Source of the DNA: Corynebacterium stationis
GTDB lineage: Bacteria; Actinomycetota; Actinomycetes; Mycobacteriales; Mycobacteriaceae
DNA: 64,000 nucleotides
Reading direction: 5' to 3'
Assembly: GCF_001941345.1 (NCBI RefSeq)
Contig: NZ_CP009251.1
Coordinates: forward strand, 2,046,001-2,110,000
Shown: positions 1 through 7,434 of the stretch, piece after piece
Numbering within the stretch: the first letter of the stretch is position 1
Layout of the letters: every line of letters begins with the position of its first letter
The notes under the pieces: generated by a model
The model's database searches: none
Told to the model about the DNA's origin: nothing
What the model saw: the letters and a program-made list of their open reading frames with translations, nothing else
Position numbers and translations under genes: made by a program

Positions 1-228
1 CGTCACATATTTTGCAACACCATAACCAGCCAAACTAATGAGACTCAAACCACGCCGCAACCGATATGTGGGGCGCGGTACCAATTTGTTACCAATGCTC
101 TCCCCCGCAGCTAGCCCCTATTAGTGCATGAAAACCCCTATTAACGACGATATTTAGCTAATTTTGTGAAAAATCAGCTGCTTATCGCGTTTGCCCCCGA
201 TTTATTCACCCCGTGAAACAGGCCCTAG
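1..228. other. intergenic, no gene seen
   Basis: I see no convincing gene in this stretch. It lies downstream of the DUF488 gene and is moderately AT-rich toward the gene. A short frame starting at 191 on the plus strand is the antisense shadow of the DUF488 gene. Confidence 0.5.
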
Positions 229-588
229 TCAGCTCTCCAACCATTCTTTCAGCACTACCGCGTGGTTAATATCGTGGTCTTTGGCCGCGTACATCAGCGA
301 GACATCACCGTCATCAACCATCTTCTGCAACGTGGCTAAGTCTTCATTGCCGCTGGAATCTGCCTCTGTCAGCTCCGCATTATAGCGCTTGGAAAATTCT
401 TTGAATTTCTCTTCATCATGGTCGAACCACTTGCGCAGATCCGGCGACGGCGCCACTTCTTTGAGCCAATGACCCGGCAGGTCTTCTTTCTTCACGCCAC
501 GTGGCCACAGCCTATCCACTAGGACCTTCTTGCCAGGGGCCGTCTCTTTCCCAGAGACATAATCATGGACTTTGACCGTCTTAATCAT
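229..588 (-). CDS. DUF488 family protein
   Basis: A protein of about 119 residues that matches the DUF488 family along its whole length. The diagnostic N-terminal stretch VDRLWPRG is present, followed by a W-L-K-E-APS segment and LRKWFDHD. Many members are small uncharacterised cytosolic proteins, so no reaction can be assigned. The start is taken at the ATG at 588, which has an AGAAGGG Shine-Dalgarno-like sequence about 12 bases upstream. A GTG four codons earlier is open but sits directly against that sequence. The gene stands alone, divergent from the GNAT gene. Confidence 0.85.
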   Translation of the reverse strand: MIKTVKVHDYVSGKETAPGKKVLVDRLWPRGVKKEDLPGHWLKEVAPSPDLRKWFDHDEEKFKEFSKRYNAELTEADSSGNEDLATLQKMVDDGDVSLMYAAKDHDINHAVVLKEWLES

Positions 589-676
589 TTTAAGCAGCAC
601 CCTTCTTCGAAAATCGCCGAATCGAAACCTACATATCCAAGACTACGCCGCTGGGCCTATCTGACATGACGGAACA

Positions 677-1123
677 ATGAATGTACAACCAATCAATATT
701 CGTCCATCCCGTGGCTCGGAGGAATTCCCACTTCTCGTAGATATTTGGCGCAGTGCGGTTCTAGCAACCCATGACTTCCTTCCAGAAGCCGACCGAGCAG
801 CTATCGAATCCAAGCTAGCCAGTGATTACTTCCCTGCTGTAACCCTCACCGTCGCAGAATTAAACGGACATCCGGTCGGCTTTTCTGGCGTGCTCGAAGG
901 CAATCTCGAGATGCTCTTTATTGACAACAACTACCGTGGCGCCGGAATCGGAACAATGCTTCTCAACCACGCCATCTCAGACCTTGCCGTAACTAAGGTC
1001 GATGTCAACGAGCAAAATACCCAAGCGGCAGAATTTTATCTCCGCCGGGGTTTCCAAGTGGCAAGCCGCAGCGAAACCGACGAAGCTGGCCGCCCCTACC
1101 CACTGCTGCATCTCAAGCTCTAA
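677..1123 (+). CDS. GNAT family N-acetyltransferase
   Basis: A 148-residue single-domain GNAT acetyltransferase, expected to move an acetyl group from acetyl-CoA to an amine. The acetyl-CoA loop is visible near residues 84-95 as NYRGAGIGTMLL (R/Q-x-x-G-x-G/A type). It is followed by a typical beta strand with VDVNEQN and AAEFYLRRGF, the alpha-4 region that packs on the cofactor. The N-terminal half (residues 10-50) is the variable acceptor-binding part, so the substrate cannot be read. It is divergently transcribed from the DUF488 gene, with about 88 bases between the two starts. Confidence 0.85.
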   Translation: MNVQPINIRPSRGSEEFPLLVDIWRSAVLATHDFLPEADRAAIESKLASDYFPAVTLTVAELNGHPVGFSGVLEGNLEMLFIDNNYRGAGIGTMLLNHAISDLAVTKVDVNEQNTQAAEFYLRRGFQVASRSETDEAGRPYPLLHLKL

Positions 1124-1274
1124 AAGATAACCCAAAACACAGAGGTCAAGACATAAAATGCCGGGACTCCACTAATAACGCTACTACCTGCACCGTATCT
1201 TTCACTAAACGGTCGTGAGGGACTAATGAGGGACAGGCTTTCGCTGCCTAAACCTGCCCGAGTGCGGTCTATTG

Positions 1275-2057
1275 CTATGAAGCATCACGGGAAACTTCAA
1301 TGAACTTTAATGGCTCATTTTTCTTGGACCATTCCTCAAAATAGTCAAACGCGTCATTCGCTACTTTGCCAGCATCCACTCCGTACATTGTTGGGTACTC
1401 GGACAGAGAATCTACTGCTTTGTCCCGCTTTGTACCTCGCAATGCCCACCCCAAAGCCCAGTTGTATATCTCTGCGTGTTCTTGCTCTTCGTTCTCAGGC
1501 AGACCGAGAGCCTGAGCAGCTTTCTGGCTCTTATGCTCTCTGGCGTATAACGAGGCTTCCTTTTGATCAACGAACTTTTGGAGTTGATCAATCTGAAACT
1601 TTTTCAGGTTCAATTCCCATTCAAATTTAATCTTCTTGAACTCAGAGATTACTGCAGTTAATAGCGGCGTCAACACGGAGCCTGCGATGATAATCGCTAC
1701 TAAATATAAAACTATCCGCACTACTTGATAACCAATGTTCCTAGTCGAATCATCGAGTGCTCCAGTCCAATAATCCAAAAGATAGAGAAAGGCAATCAGG
1801 AGAAAGAGAATGACATACCTGCGATAAGCATTTCTATACTGCGACCGTAGCCAATCATTTTCGGCAAAGTCCAGTAATGATTTCTGTACATGCGCGTTGA
1901 AAGCTCTATACCCCTCGGATTCTGGGTTCATCTGCCGGAGTATCTTAATCTCTTTATCGATCTCTTCTCGCCTATCTCTCTCGGTCATACTCACCAAGAT
2001 TGGAGCAAGCAAGGTCGCTATTCCGGTAATAATCGCCACGACAACGCTGGTGTTCAT
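1275..2057 (-). CDS. membrane protein of unknown function
   Basis: I do not recognise this 260-residue protein. It has an N-terminal hydrophobic segment (about residues 2-22), then a charged helix, then two further membrane segments (about 80-97 and 110-136). A long polar, helical cytosolic tail rich in Lys, Glu and Gln fills the C-terminal half, with SLYAREHKSQKAAQALGLPE near residue 170. That arrangement suggests a small membrane-anchored protein with a coiled-coil-prone tail. Its start lies inside the end of the upstream unknown gene (an 86-base overlap), which suggests coupled expression, or else an error in one of the two frames. Confidence 0.6.
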   Translation of the reverse strand: MNTSVVVAIITGIATLLAPILVSMTERDRREEIDKEIKILRQMNPESEGYRAFNAHVQKSLLDFAENDWLRSQYRNAYRRYVILFLLIAFLYLLDYWTGALDDSTRNIGYQVVRIVLYLVAIIIAGSVLTPLLTAVISEFKKIKFEWELNLKKFQIDQLQKFVDQKEASLYAREHKSQKAAQALGLPENEEQEHAEIYNWALGWALRGTKRDKAVDSLSEYPTMYGVDAGKVANDAFDYFEEWSKKNEPLKFIEVSRDAS

Positions 2058-2382
2058 TAACCCTTAAACTTTCTTCCCAATGCAATCTTGAATAATCGAC
2101 ATATTTAGCCAGTCTATTCAGGGAAGAAGGCTTCCAGTACTTGAGCCGTAAAACGCCGAAATGACCCCACCGCAAGGTGAAGGTCATTTCGGTTAGTTTG
2201 TCTTCAGAGGAATCGAGGGTCGCTCGATGCTTCACTGTCCACGTTTCGTCTAGTAGATGTTCGGGAGACTTTGGCCCCCACTCGGTAAGTGTACGTTCAA
2301 GGTCATTTATGTACCGCGCTGCCTCACGTACTATTAGACAGGTTTGATGGTCGTCAACACGGTCCACATTGGTCATATCCAC
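1972..2382 (-). CDS. hypothetical protein, overlaps next gene
   Basis: A 136-residue protein I do not recognise. The first 95 residues look like a folded soluble protein (LIVREAARYINDLERTL, then a beta-rich segment with FTLRWGHFGVLRLKYW). The last 30 residues (NEHQRCRGDYYRN...) are translated from the start region of the following membrane protein in another frame and look unselected. The natural end may be earlier, and a frameshift near 2060 cannot be excluded. It forms a likely two-gene unit with the downstream membrane protein. Confidence 0.5.
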   Translation of the reverse strand: MDMTNVDRVDDHQTCLIVREAARYINDLERTLTEWGPKSPEHLLDETWTVKHRATLDSSEDKLTEMTFTLRWGHFGVLRLKYWKPSSLNRLAKYVDYSRLHWEESLRVNEHQRCRGDYYRNSDLACSNLGEYDRER

Positions 2383-2866
2383 TGAGCCCCGAAGATATTA
2401 TCTAAATTCACGCAGTTTCTGAATAGGATATTTCTCGAATCGTCATAAGAGTAAATCGATCTTCGCTCCGGCACTGACCTAGCCAATCTAGAAAGTTTTC
2501 AATGTCAGTAATGTTTGAGTCCCCGCTCTACCCGACAGTTTCCGGATGAAACGACACGATGGTGCCGCAGCCAGAACGCACAGCAAGGAAACAATTTCGC
2601 GTCAAGATATTTACCCCAGTTGGAGAATCTATCCAATCCCGAGAAATTCCCAGCGACGAGCTATCAGAAAGCAACCGGACGCGAAGTTACGCCGCACCGT
2701 CTTTCGGTCAGAAAGCTGCTCTGCGAAGCCGTGCGAATAGACGCTTTCGACTGTGCCCTTCATTAGGCAAATGATGTAGCACACTTTCGCGTTCAATCGC
2801 GTGCAAGAGCTAACTGTTTAGTCTAATCTTCTTCTGAATAGCAGGTTCTAGTCAGAAGGTATCCCT
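2383..2866. other. intergenic, no confident gene
   Basis: Several short frames of 60-85 codons between 2515 and 2774 overlap each other in all three plus frames. They have no recognisable domain and no clear ribosome-binding site, so I leave them out. The last 60 bases hold the promoter and leader of the Excalibur gene, with AGAAGG just upstream of its ATG at 2867. Confidence 0.4.
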
Positions 2867-3721
2867 ATGCCAAACCCCTACGCCTCATCACCTGACCCCA
2901 AGAAAAAGAACCTCATCAAGAAGATTCTTGCTTGGGTCCTCATTGTCCTCAGCCTCCTTTTCCTTTTCGCCATGACTGGCTTCTTATCCAAGGTCTTCGG
3001 ATTTATCACGTTCGCCTTGCCCGGCGCGTGGATTCTGCTTCATGCACGCCGTGAGTCCGCCGGCGCGGAGCTGATGAAGCGGCATTGGGGAATCATTGGT
3101 ACCATCGCGGCTGCTTCTTTCGTGGCCACGGTGGCCACCAGTCCAGCGACTGAGAATGCGGATGATGAGCCGGAGCAAGCGGCCGTGGCCACGACGGTTG
3201 AAACTACAACCAGCGAGACTTCTACGACCGGGCCGACATCGAGTGCTACAAGCACGACCGCAACAACAACAACCAGCGCCGCGTCGACATCCACGGTTGA
3301 ACCGACGCCGACTCGCGAGCCGGAGCCAACGACGGAAGCACCAGCAGCGGTGGCCGTGGAGCAAGACGAGGAAGAAGATGATCGGCCGGTGGGATTTACA
3401 GGAGGTCCAGCAGATTCAACCCCAGCCCCAATGAATAAGACCATCGAGTCATGCGGTGACCTCTTGATTCATGAAACTGGAACGACCTTCTTCACCGATG
3501 GCACTTCTGGCTGGACTGAGCAGTGCTCGAACGAGATGAGTGCAGCGCGTCAAGCGAGCGTTCCGGAGGTAGTTGAACAAGCACCAGCCGCGCCCGCAGT
3601 TCCATCGCGCGGGGCAACCTGTGCCCAAGTCGGTCACAAGACATACATCGGCGACGGCGTATATGCACCGAACCAGGACGGTGACGGCGACGGCGTCGGA
3701 TGTGAATCCTACCCAGGATAA
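2867..3721 (+). CDS. membrane-anchored Excalibur domain protein
   Basis: A 284-residue protein with a basic N-terminus, two membrane segments (about residues 20-40 and 42-60) and a third near 75-90. These are followed by a low-complexity Thr/Ser/Pro/Glu-rich linker (about 95-175). The C-terminus is an Excalibur domain (about 240-284): a Cys after GAT and a terminal DGDGDGVGCE motif. In this family those two Cys form a disulphide and the Asp residues bind calcium. The topology suggests an exported C-terminal domain held at the cell surface by a flexible wall-spanning linker. SD AGAAGG lies about 7 bases before the ATG. Two stem-loops follow the gene. Confidence 0.85.
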   Translation: MPNPYASSPDPKKKNLIKKILAWVLIVLSLLFLFAMTGFLSKVFGFITFALPGAWILLHARRESAGAELMKRHWGIIGTIAAASFVATVATSPATENADDEPEQAAVATTVETTTSETSTTGPTSSATSTTATTTTSAASTSTVEPTPTREPEPTTEAPAAVAVEQDEEEDDRPVGFTGGPADSTPAPMNKTIESCGDLLIHETGTTFFTDGTSGWTEQCSNEMSAARQASVPEVVEQAPAAPAVPSRGATCAQVGHKTYIGDGVYAPNQDGDGDGVGCESYPG

Positions 3722-3725
3722 AAGA

Positions 3726-3756
3726 AATGACCTGCTCCGATATGGAGTAGGTCATT
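3726..3756 (+). terminator. stem-loop after Excalibur gene
   Basis: A 13-base inverted repeat, AATGACCTGCTCC and GGAGTAGGTCATT, has one G-T pair and a 5-base loop. It starts five bases after the stop codon. There is no long T run, so it may act together with the second hairpin downstream. Confidence 0.6.
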
Positions 3757-3791
3757 AAAGAAGTAGTTCAGATACCAGTCAATATGAATCT

Positions 3792-3829
3792 AAAAAATGG
3801 CCTCTTCCAAATGGAAAGGCCATATTTTT
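3792..3829 (+). terminator. Rho-independent terminator
   Basis: An inverted repeat built on ATGGCCT and AGGCCAT with a short AT-rich loop. It is flanked by a run of A on the left and ATTTTTG on the right, so it can terminate in both directions. It is the second hairpin in tandem after the Excalibur gene. Confidence 0.7.
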
Positions 3830-3866
3830 GCCTTTCTGGGAATGGTCGTTCCGGACAATTCCAGTG

Positions 3867-3931
3867 TTACAAACTGTGTGATATTATCACTCTTTGTAAT
3901 ATTATTACCGAGAATTTAACCCCTCGGTAAT
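3867..3931. promoter_or_regulatory. nested palindromes, likely operator
   Basis: Three inverted repeats lie between the terminator and the frameshifted gene at 3964. GTGATATTATCAC at 3878-3890 is a perfect 13-base palindrome. It is nested almost concentrically inside TTACAAA (3867-3873) and TTTGTAA (3893-3899). A separate 9-base pair, ATTACCGAG (3904-3912) and CTCGGTAAT (3923-3931), follows. The position suggests the operator of the XRE-ImmA regulator encoded two genes downstream; that link is inferred. Confidence 0.5.
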
Positions 3932-3963
3932 GCTTCGCTTCTACTCCAACCGAAGGGTTAAAC

Positions 3964-4574
3964 ATGTTGCAGGCAGTTCTTGAAGAACTCATTCCTCATT
4001 TTGAAGATTTCCAAACTGCGAGTCTGGCAGGCTGTGAAAAGCTTGTCCAACTACCTTATGATGATCTGCAGTTCAAATACCGTCGACTTCAACGCGAAGC
4101 GATGCTCAATGCATTCTTCACTCAGTTGCCCTCGAAACTCGGAAGCTTCGAACGGCGCGAAGATTCCTACCGAGCAAATCGACTGGTCTATTACTCCGCT
4201 GAGCATAACGCCGAGCTCATCTTCCGCCGAAAAGGCTCAGTCTCCTTCATGGCTGCGCAGAAGCGACGAGAGCTAGATGCACAAATCCCGCTTTTCCAGA
4301 TTGCAGGCGAGCCTCACGACAGCAATCCCCCCGGCAAATCGCACTTATCTGGGAGTTCCCAGAGCTCGATGAAGATCATGAACCTACAGGCCCTATCATG
4401 CTAGTACTTAGACTCGCCAAAATAGGTGCAAAGGTCGACCACCGTCAATGGGAATCTACTGCAGTACTCGATGCAGAAACAGAGTTTATGCCCAAGACCA
4501 CTACATTCGATCCGAATGTCTCCGAATGGGACATTGACGACGAAGAAGACGACACTCAAGCGGAAGGAAAATAA
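3964..4574 (+). pseudogene. hypothetical protein, frameshifted at a C6 tract
   Basis: Two frames together form one protein of about 203 residues that I do not recognise. The first frame runs from the ATG at 3964 through ...IPLFQIAGEPHDSNPP. The second continues from the C6 run at 4327-4332 as RQIALIWEFPELDEDHEP and ends at 4574 in an acidic tail (WDIDDEEDDTQAEGK). The sequence past C6 in the first frame becomes Ser-rich and unselected, while the second frame looks coding. One more C would restore a single frame. The end is two bases before the next ATG, so it forms an operon with the XRE-ImmA gene. It could be a real mutation, a sequencing error, or slippage on the C run. Confidence 0.6.
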
Positions 4575-4576
4575 CA

Positions 4577-5599
4577 ATGATTGCAGCGAACCAGCGACTC
4601 CACAGCCTGCGTCTGCTTAACGGCATGGGACAAGCGGAGTTTGCTGCAATCCTCGGAGTAGGGCAGTCTCAGCTTTCCCAAATCGAAAGAGGAACAAGGT
4701 CGCTTACATACCAGCACCAATTGGCTGCAAGAATGTATTTCAAGCTTCCTGCTGATTACTTTGAGAAAGAGCCTGTTCAATACTCTCCTGCGCAATTGAA
4801 CTTCCGTCGGAAAAAGCTTAGTGCCAAGGCCGCAGACATGGCTACTCAGACCTTTGGCCTGATCGAAGAGAACTTTAAGGACCAGGAAAACAAGACCACC
4901 ACTCTTGAACTTAAAAATACCCCGGCACAGCGAAGTCTCGCTGAAATCGAGGTAATCGCCGCTGAGACTCGTTCACTTATCGGAATCAAGCCTGATACCG
5001 CTGTCCGGAATGTCACACGCTGTATGAATCACATTGGCATAGTGGTCACGGAACTTGCCAACCCACTTCTTCCAGCCGGGAAGATAGATGGCATCTCGTC
5101 CCCGATAAGTACGCAATCCGCTTTCGTCACCACACTTTCCCGAGATGTCCCGGGAGACCGCTACCGGTTCTCAGCAGCACATGAGCTTGGACACATTATT
5201 TTGCATACCAACGACACAACCAAGTCGACGGAAATCAAGGAGAAAGAGGCAGACGACTTCGCCTCTGCTTTCCTGCTTCCCAAGCGCGCATTGTTAGACG
5301 AACTAAGCCCGACGCTCACGCTCAATGGATACGGTCGCCTTAAAGCCAACTGGGCTGTATCCATGCAATCGATTATTCGACGGGCACTGGACTTAGATGT
5401 CATTAACGAGGACCGATATCGGTCCCTCTACATCCAGCTAAGTTCACGAGGGTGGCGTAAAAAAGAACCAGTGGAAGTACCTCTCGAAAACCTGATCACA
5501 CCGCCTCCTTATCTTGGCATCTCACCCGCCAAAATGAGCAATTCCGACGTCATCGCCGGACCTAACGAAATCGCCGGCGTCACTCAACTATTCCCATAA
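4577..5599 (+). CDS. XRE HTH-ImmA/IrrE family metallopeptidase
   Basis: A 340-residue fusion. Residues about 6-62 are an XRE-type helix-turn-helix (MGQAEFAAILGVGQSQLSQIERG). Residues about 130-270 are an ImmA/IrrE (COG2856) zinc peptidase with the active-site motif HELGH near residue 201 and a downstream EKEADDFASAFLLP, where the Glu is the likely third zinc ligand. In ICEBs1 the separate ImmA cleaves the repressor ImmR to release the element; fused forms are common in mobile elements and in stress or toxin-antitoxin loci. SD GGAAGGA precedes the ATG. The neighbouring integrase suggests it controls element A or protects it; the exact role is not known. Confidence 0.85.
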   Translation: MIAANQRLHSLRLLNGMGQAEFAAILGVGQSQLSQIERGTRSLTYQHQLAARMYFKLPADYFEKEPVQYSPAQLNFRRKKLSAKAADMATQTFGLIEENFKDQENKTTTLELKNTPAQRSLAEIEVIAAETRSLIGIKPDTAVRNVTRCMNHIGIVVTELANPLLPAGKIDGISSPISTQSAFVTTLSRDVPGDRYRFSAAHELGHIILHTNDTTKSTEIKEKEADDFASAFLLPKRALLDELSPTLTLNGYGRLKANWAVSMQSIIRRALDLDVINEDRYRSLYIQLSSRGWRKKEPVEVPLENLITPPPYLGISPAKMSNSDVIAGPNEIAGVTQLFP

Positions 5600-5603
5600 G
5601 CCA

Positions 5604-6877
5604 TTAGGAATCTGCAGCTAGCTCCTGCTCTAACTGTTCCGAATCCGAGCCCTTAGCAGCGTGCTTGGCATCCAGGTCTGCAACACCATCGGGGACCTTG
5701 AAGGTATCATTGACGGCCGCGAGGACGGAAGCCTTCTTCTCCTCGGTGGCGCGCATGTAGACCTCGGTGATGGTGCGGGTGTCACGTTGTCCAAGAATTT
5801 CTCCGATGGCCGGAATAGGCATCGATGCTTCAGCCAAAGTCGTGATGATGAAGTTTCGTCCATAGTGCGGGGTCAGTGGCATGTTCTCGTACCCGGCGCG
5901 CTTCTTGGCGCGATTAAGGATGGAGCGGTAGGAAGCGTCCAGAACGATAGCGCCGGTTGCGGTTGTGAAGAGCATAGCGTCTGGTTTGCCGCCGACGAAG
6001 TGCTCGAGGTGGTAGCGCACGTCGCTGTGGAAGGCTGGGAAGATTTCAACGTCTCGGTATCCGGCATCGGTCTTTACAGTGTCTTTGCGAACCATTCCGT
6101 CTTTTGTGCGGTAGCAGTTTCCGCGGACTCGGGCGATAATGAGATCTCCAAGGTCGACGATGTCCATTCGGCGTAATGCTAGGGATTCGCTGATGCGTAG
6201 CCCATGGAAGAACGTCAAGATTGCATTGAGCTTGTGTGTTCCGTCGACGCGCGGGACGCTGTGGTCTAGCTGTGCAACGATTTCTTGGAGGACGTTTACG
6301 GGTGGAAGTTCTTTGTGCTTTCGCTTTGGTTTCTTCTTCGCTGCTTTAATTCGGGCTGCTGGATTTTCAGGAATCATGTCGCGGTCAACAGCTGCTTCGA
6401 GTGCGGTATGTAAGCGTTTGTAGGTATTAAGGACAGAAGTTGGTTTAAAGCGCGCGGCGATATCGTCGTACCAGGCTGAGACCTGGCGGCGAGTGAGTTG
6501 GGTCAGGGGGATGTCGCGCAGGCGCGCGGCCTTCCCATCGACCTCCAAGATTCTAATTCGAACGTCCTTGTTGTAGTCCAGCAAGGTCGATGGTTCGAGG
6601 GCATTGGCTCCGGTTTTGCGCATCTCGAGCCACTCCTCCATCCAATCGCCAACGGTGCGACCGCGGTCTTCGCGGGATTGAGCGCGCGATTTCGGCGGTG
6701 TCCATTCGTCATACTCGATGAGCTTTTGCTCGGAGCGAAGCCAGGCGCTCGCGTCTCCGGTATCAAAGAAAGTTTGTGGGGCACGGTGACGGAGGCCGTC
6801 AGGACCACTGTAGTTAGCGCGGTATTTTCCAGACTTAAGAAGCTCGACATTTCCGAATTGGCGGCGGCGGTTTTCAT
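5604..6877 (-). pseudogene. tyrosine integrase A, start region frameshifted
   Basis: The main open frame holds the core-binding and catalytic domains of a tyrosine recombinase. Visible are Arg in HGLRISES, His and Arg in TPHYGRNF, and the Tyr nucleophile in TEVYMR; the usual late His/Trp is Gln in GQRD. The first ATG in frame is at 6641. Upstream the same frame continues with an arm-binding domain (RRRQFGNVELLKSGKYRANY and on through 6648), but there is no ATG, GTG or TTG in it. The natural ATG at 6877 is one base out of frame: one extra A in its AAAA run would give M-K-N-R-R-R. Translated from 6641 the protein lacks its arm-binding domain and is probably inactive. The gene converges on the XRE-ImmA gene. 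Confidence 0.7.
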
Positions 6878-7034
6878 GGGACTCGGGTTCAACTCTGCAG
6901 GCTTGAACCCGGGCTTTGAGGGAAAAATGAGGGACACGTGGGCACTATCGTGGACTCTATCGTGCAAAAAGTGGTTGATCTTTCCGGTTAGCTCGGATCC
7001 AAAACAAATTAAGAACACCCAGCTCAAAGCATGA

Positions 7035-7071
7035 AAATGCCGCTTACCTCGATTAGAGGTAAGCGGCATTT
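7035..7071 (-). terminator. terminator abutting the att copy
   Basis: A perfect 16-base inverted repeat (7035-7050 and 7056-7071, arms ending GCTTACCTC) with a 5-base loop. It runs directly into the att copy at 7067. The real ssrA gene has the same arrangement, with a hairpin just beyond its 3' end. Element A therefore probably brought in a replacement terminator for ssrA when it was still adjacent to that gene. Confidence 0.65.
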
Positions 7072-7093
7072 GTGGAGCTGCCGGGATCTGAAC
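7067..7093. repeat. att copy of the ssrA 3' end
   Basis: These 27 bases match 16235-16261, the 3' end of ssrA, at 24 positions; CATTTGTGGAG and TGCCGGGA are shared. The site marks the junction between element A on the left and island B on the right. The flank to the right is not ssrA sequence, as expected if B later integrated between ssrA and A. Confidence 0.75.
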
Positions 7094-7150
7094 CTCCTAC
7101 CTTCATAACCCCAGGTAGACCACTATTGTGCAAAACTCAAACCCAGAGCA

Positions 7151-7170
7151 TTCCCGTAACTTTCCCGTAA
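7151..7170. repeat. 19-bp repeat, candidate integrase arm site (left)
   Basis: TTCCCGTAACTTTCCCGTA is identical to 16107-16125 and itself contains two copies of TTCCCGTA. It lies about 60 bases inside the left att copy of island B. The right copy lies about 110 bases inside the right end, next to the integrase start. Confidence 0.5.
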
Positions 7171-7174
7171 CGCT

Positions 7175-7312
7175 CTACATTATTCCACCATCGAGCACGT
7201 CGGGCTGGCTAATTTCCCCCTGCTTCATATCCAACGCAATCAATCTACCAGCTATCCGCTCGATACCAACCTCTGCACCATTATTGACCGCGCCCTGACC
7301 CCGGTTTGGGCG
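7175..7312 (-). pseudogene. C-terminal remnant of small-terminase-like gene
   Basis: Read on the minus strand, this segment ends ...GQGAVNNGAEVGIERI and, further on, ISQPDVLDGGIM before a stop. It parallels the end of the intact gene at 10389-10832 (VAVNNGVDVDIDG ... GQPGALDSGAM). No start or HTH remains. With the att-like flank at 7081-7101 it forms a diverged copy of the left end of the element, so it is the scar of an earlier or duplicated island end. Confidence 0.65.
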
Positions 7313-7434
7313 ACGTCATTCTTGGCAGTTGTAAGCCACAGATACAAAGGTGAATCAATCTCTCGGGTTAAAGCAACCAAACCCCTTTGCATGTCTTAGG
7401 CTATAGCCATTGTCTTTATCGAAAGGTGCTGGTT
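7313..7434. promoter_or_regulatory. leader region of the MmeI-type gene
   Basis: An AT-leaning stretch between the terminase remnant and the restriction gene. It probably holds the promoter. The likely start is the GTG at 7435, which has GAAAGG seven to eight bases upstream. Confidence 0.35.

Noticed and set aside
2515..2774. Three overlapping short plus-strand frames
   Set aside because: They overlap in all frames, lack start signals and look unselected.
3040..3444. 134-codon frame on the minus strand with Val/Ser repeats
   Set aside because: It is the antisense of the Thr-rich linker of the Excalibur gene; low-complexity DNA leaves all frames open.
6498..7034. Plus-strand 178-codon and minus-strand 188-codon frames at the integrase A start
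   Set aside because: Neither shows a domain; the third frame holds the integrase arm-binding domain. The minus-strand frame only supplies the displaced ATG.
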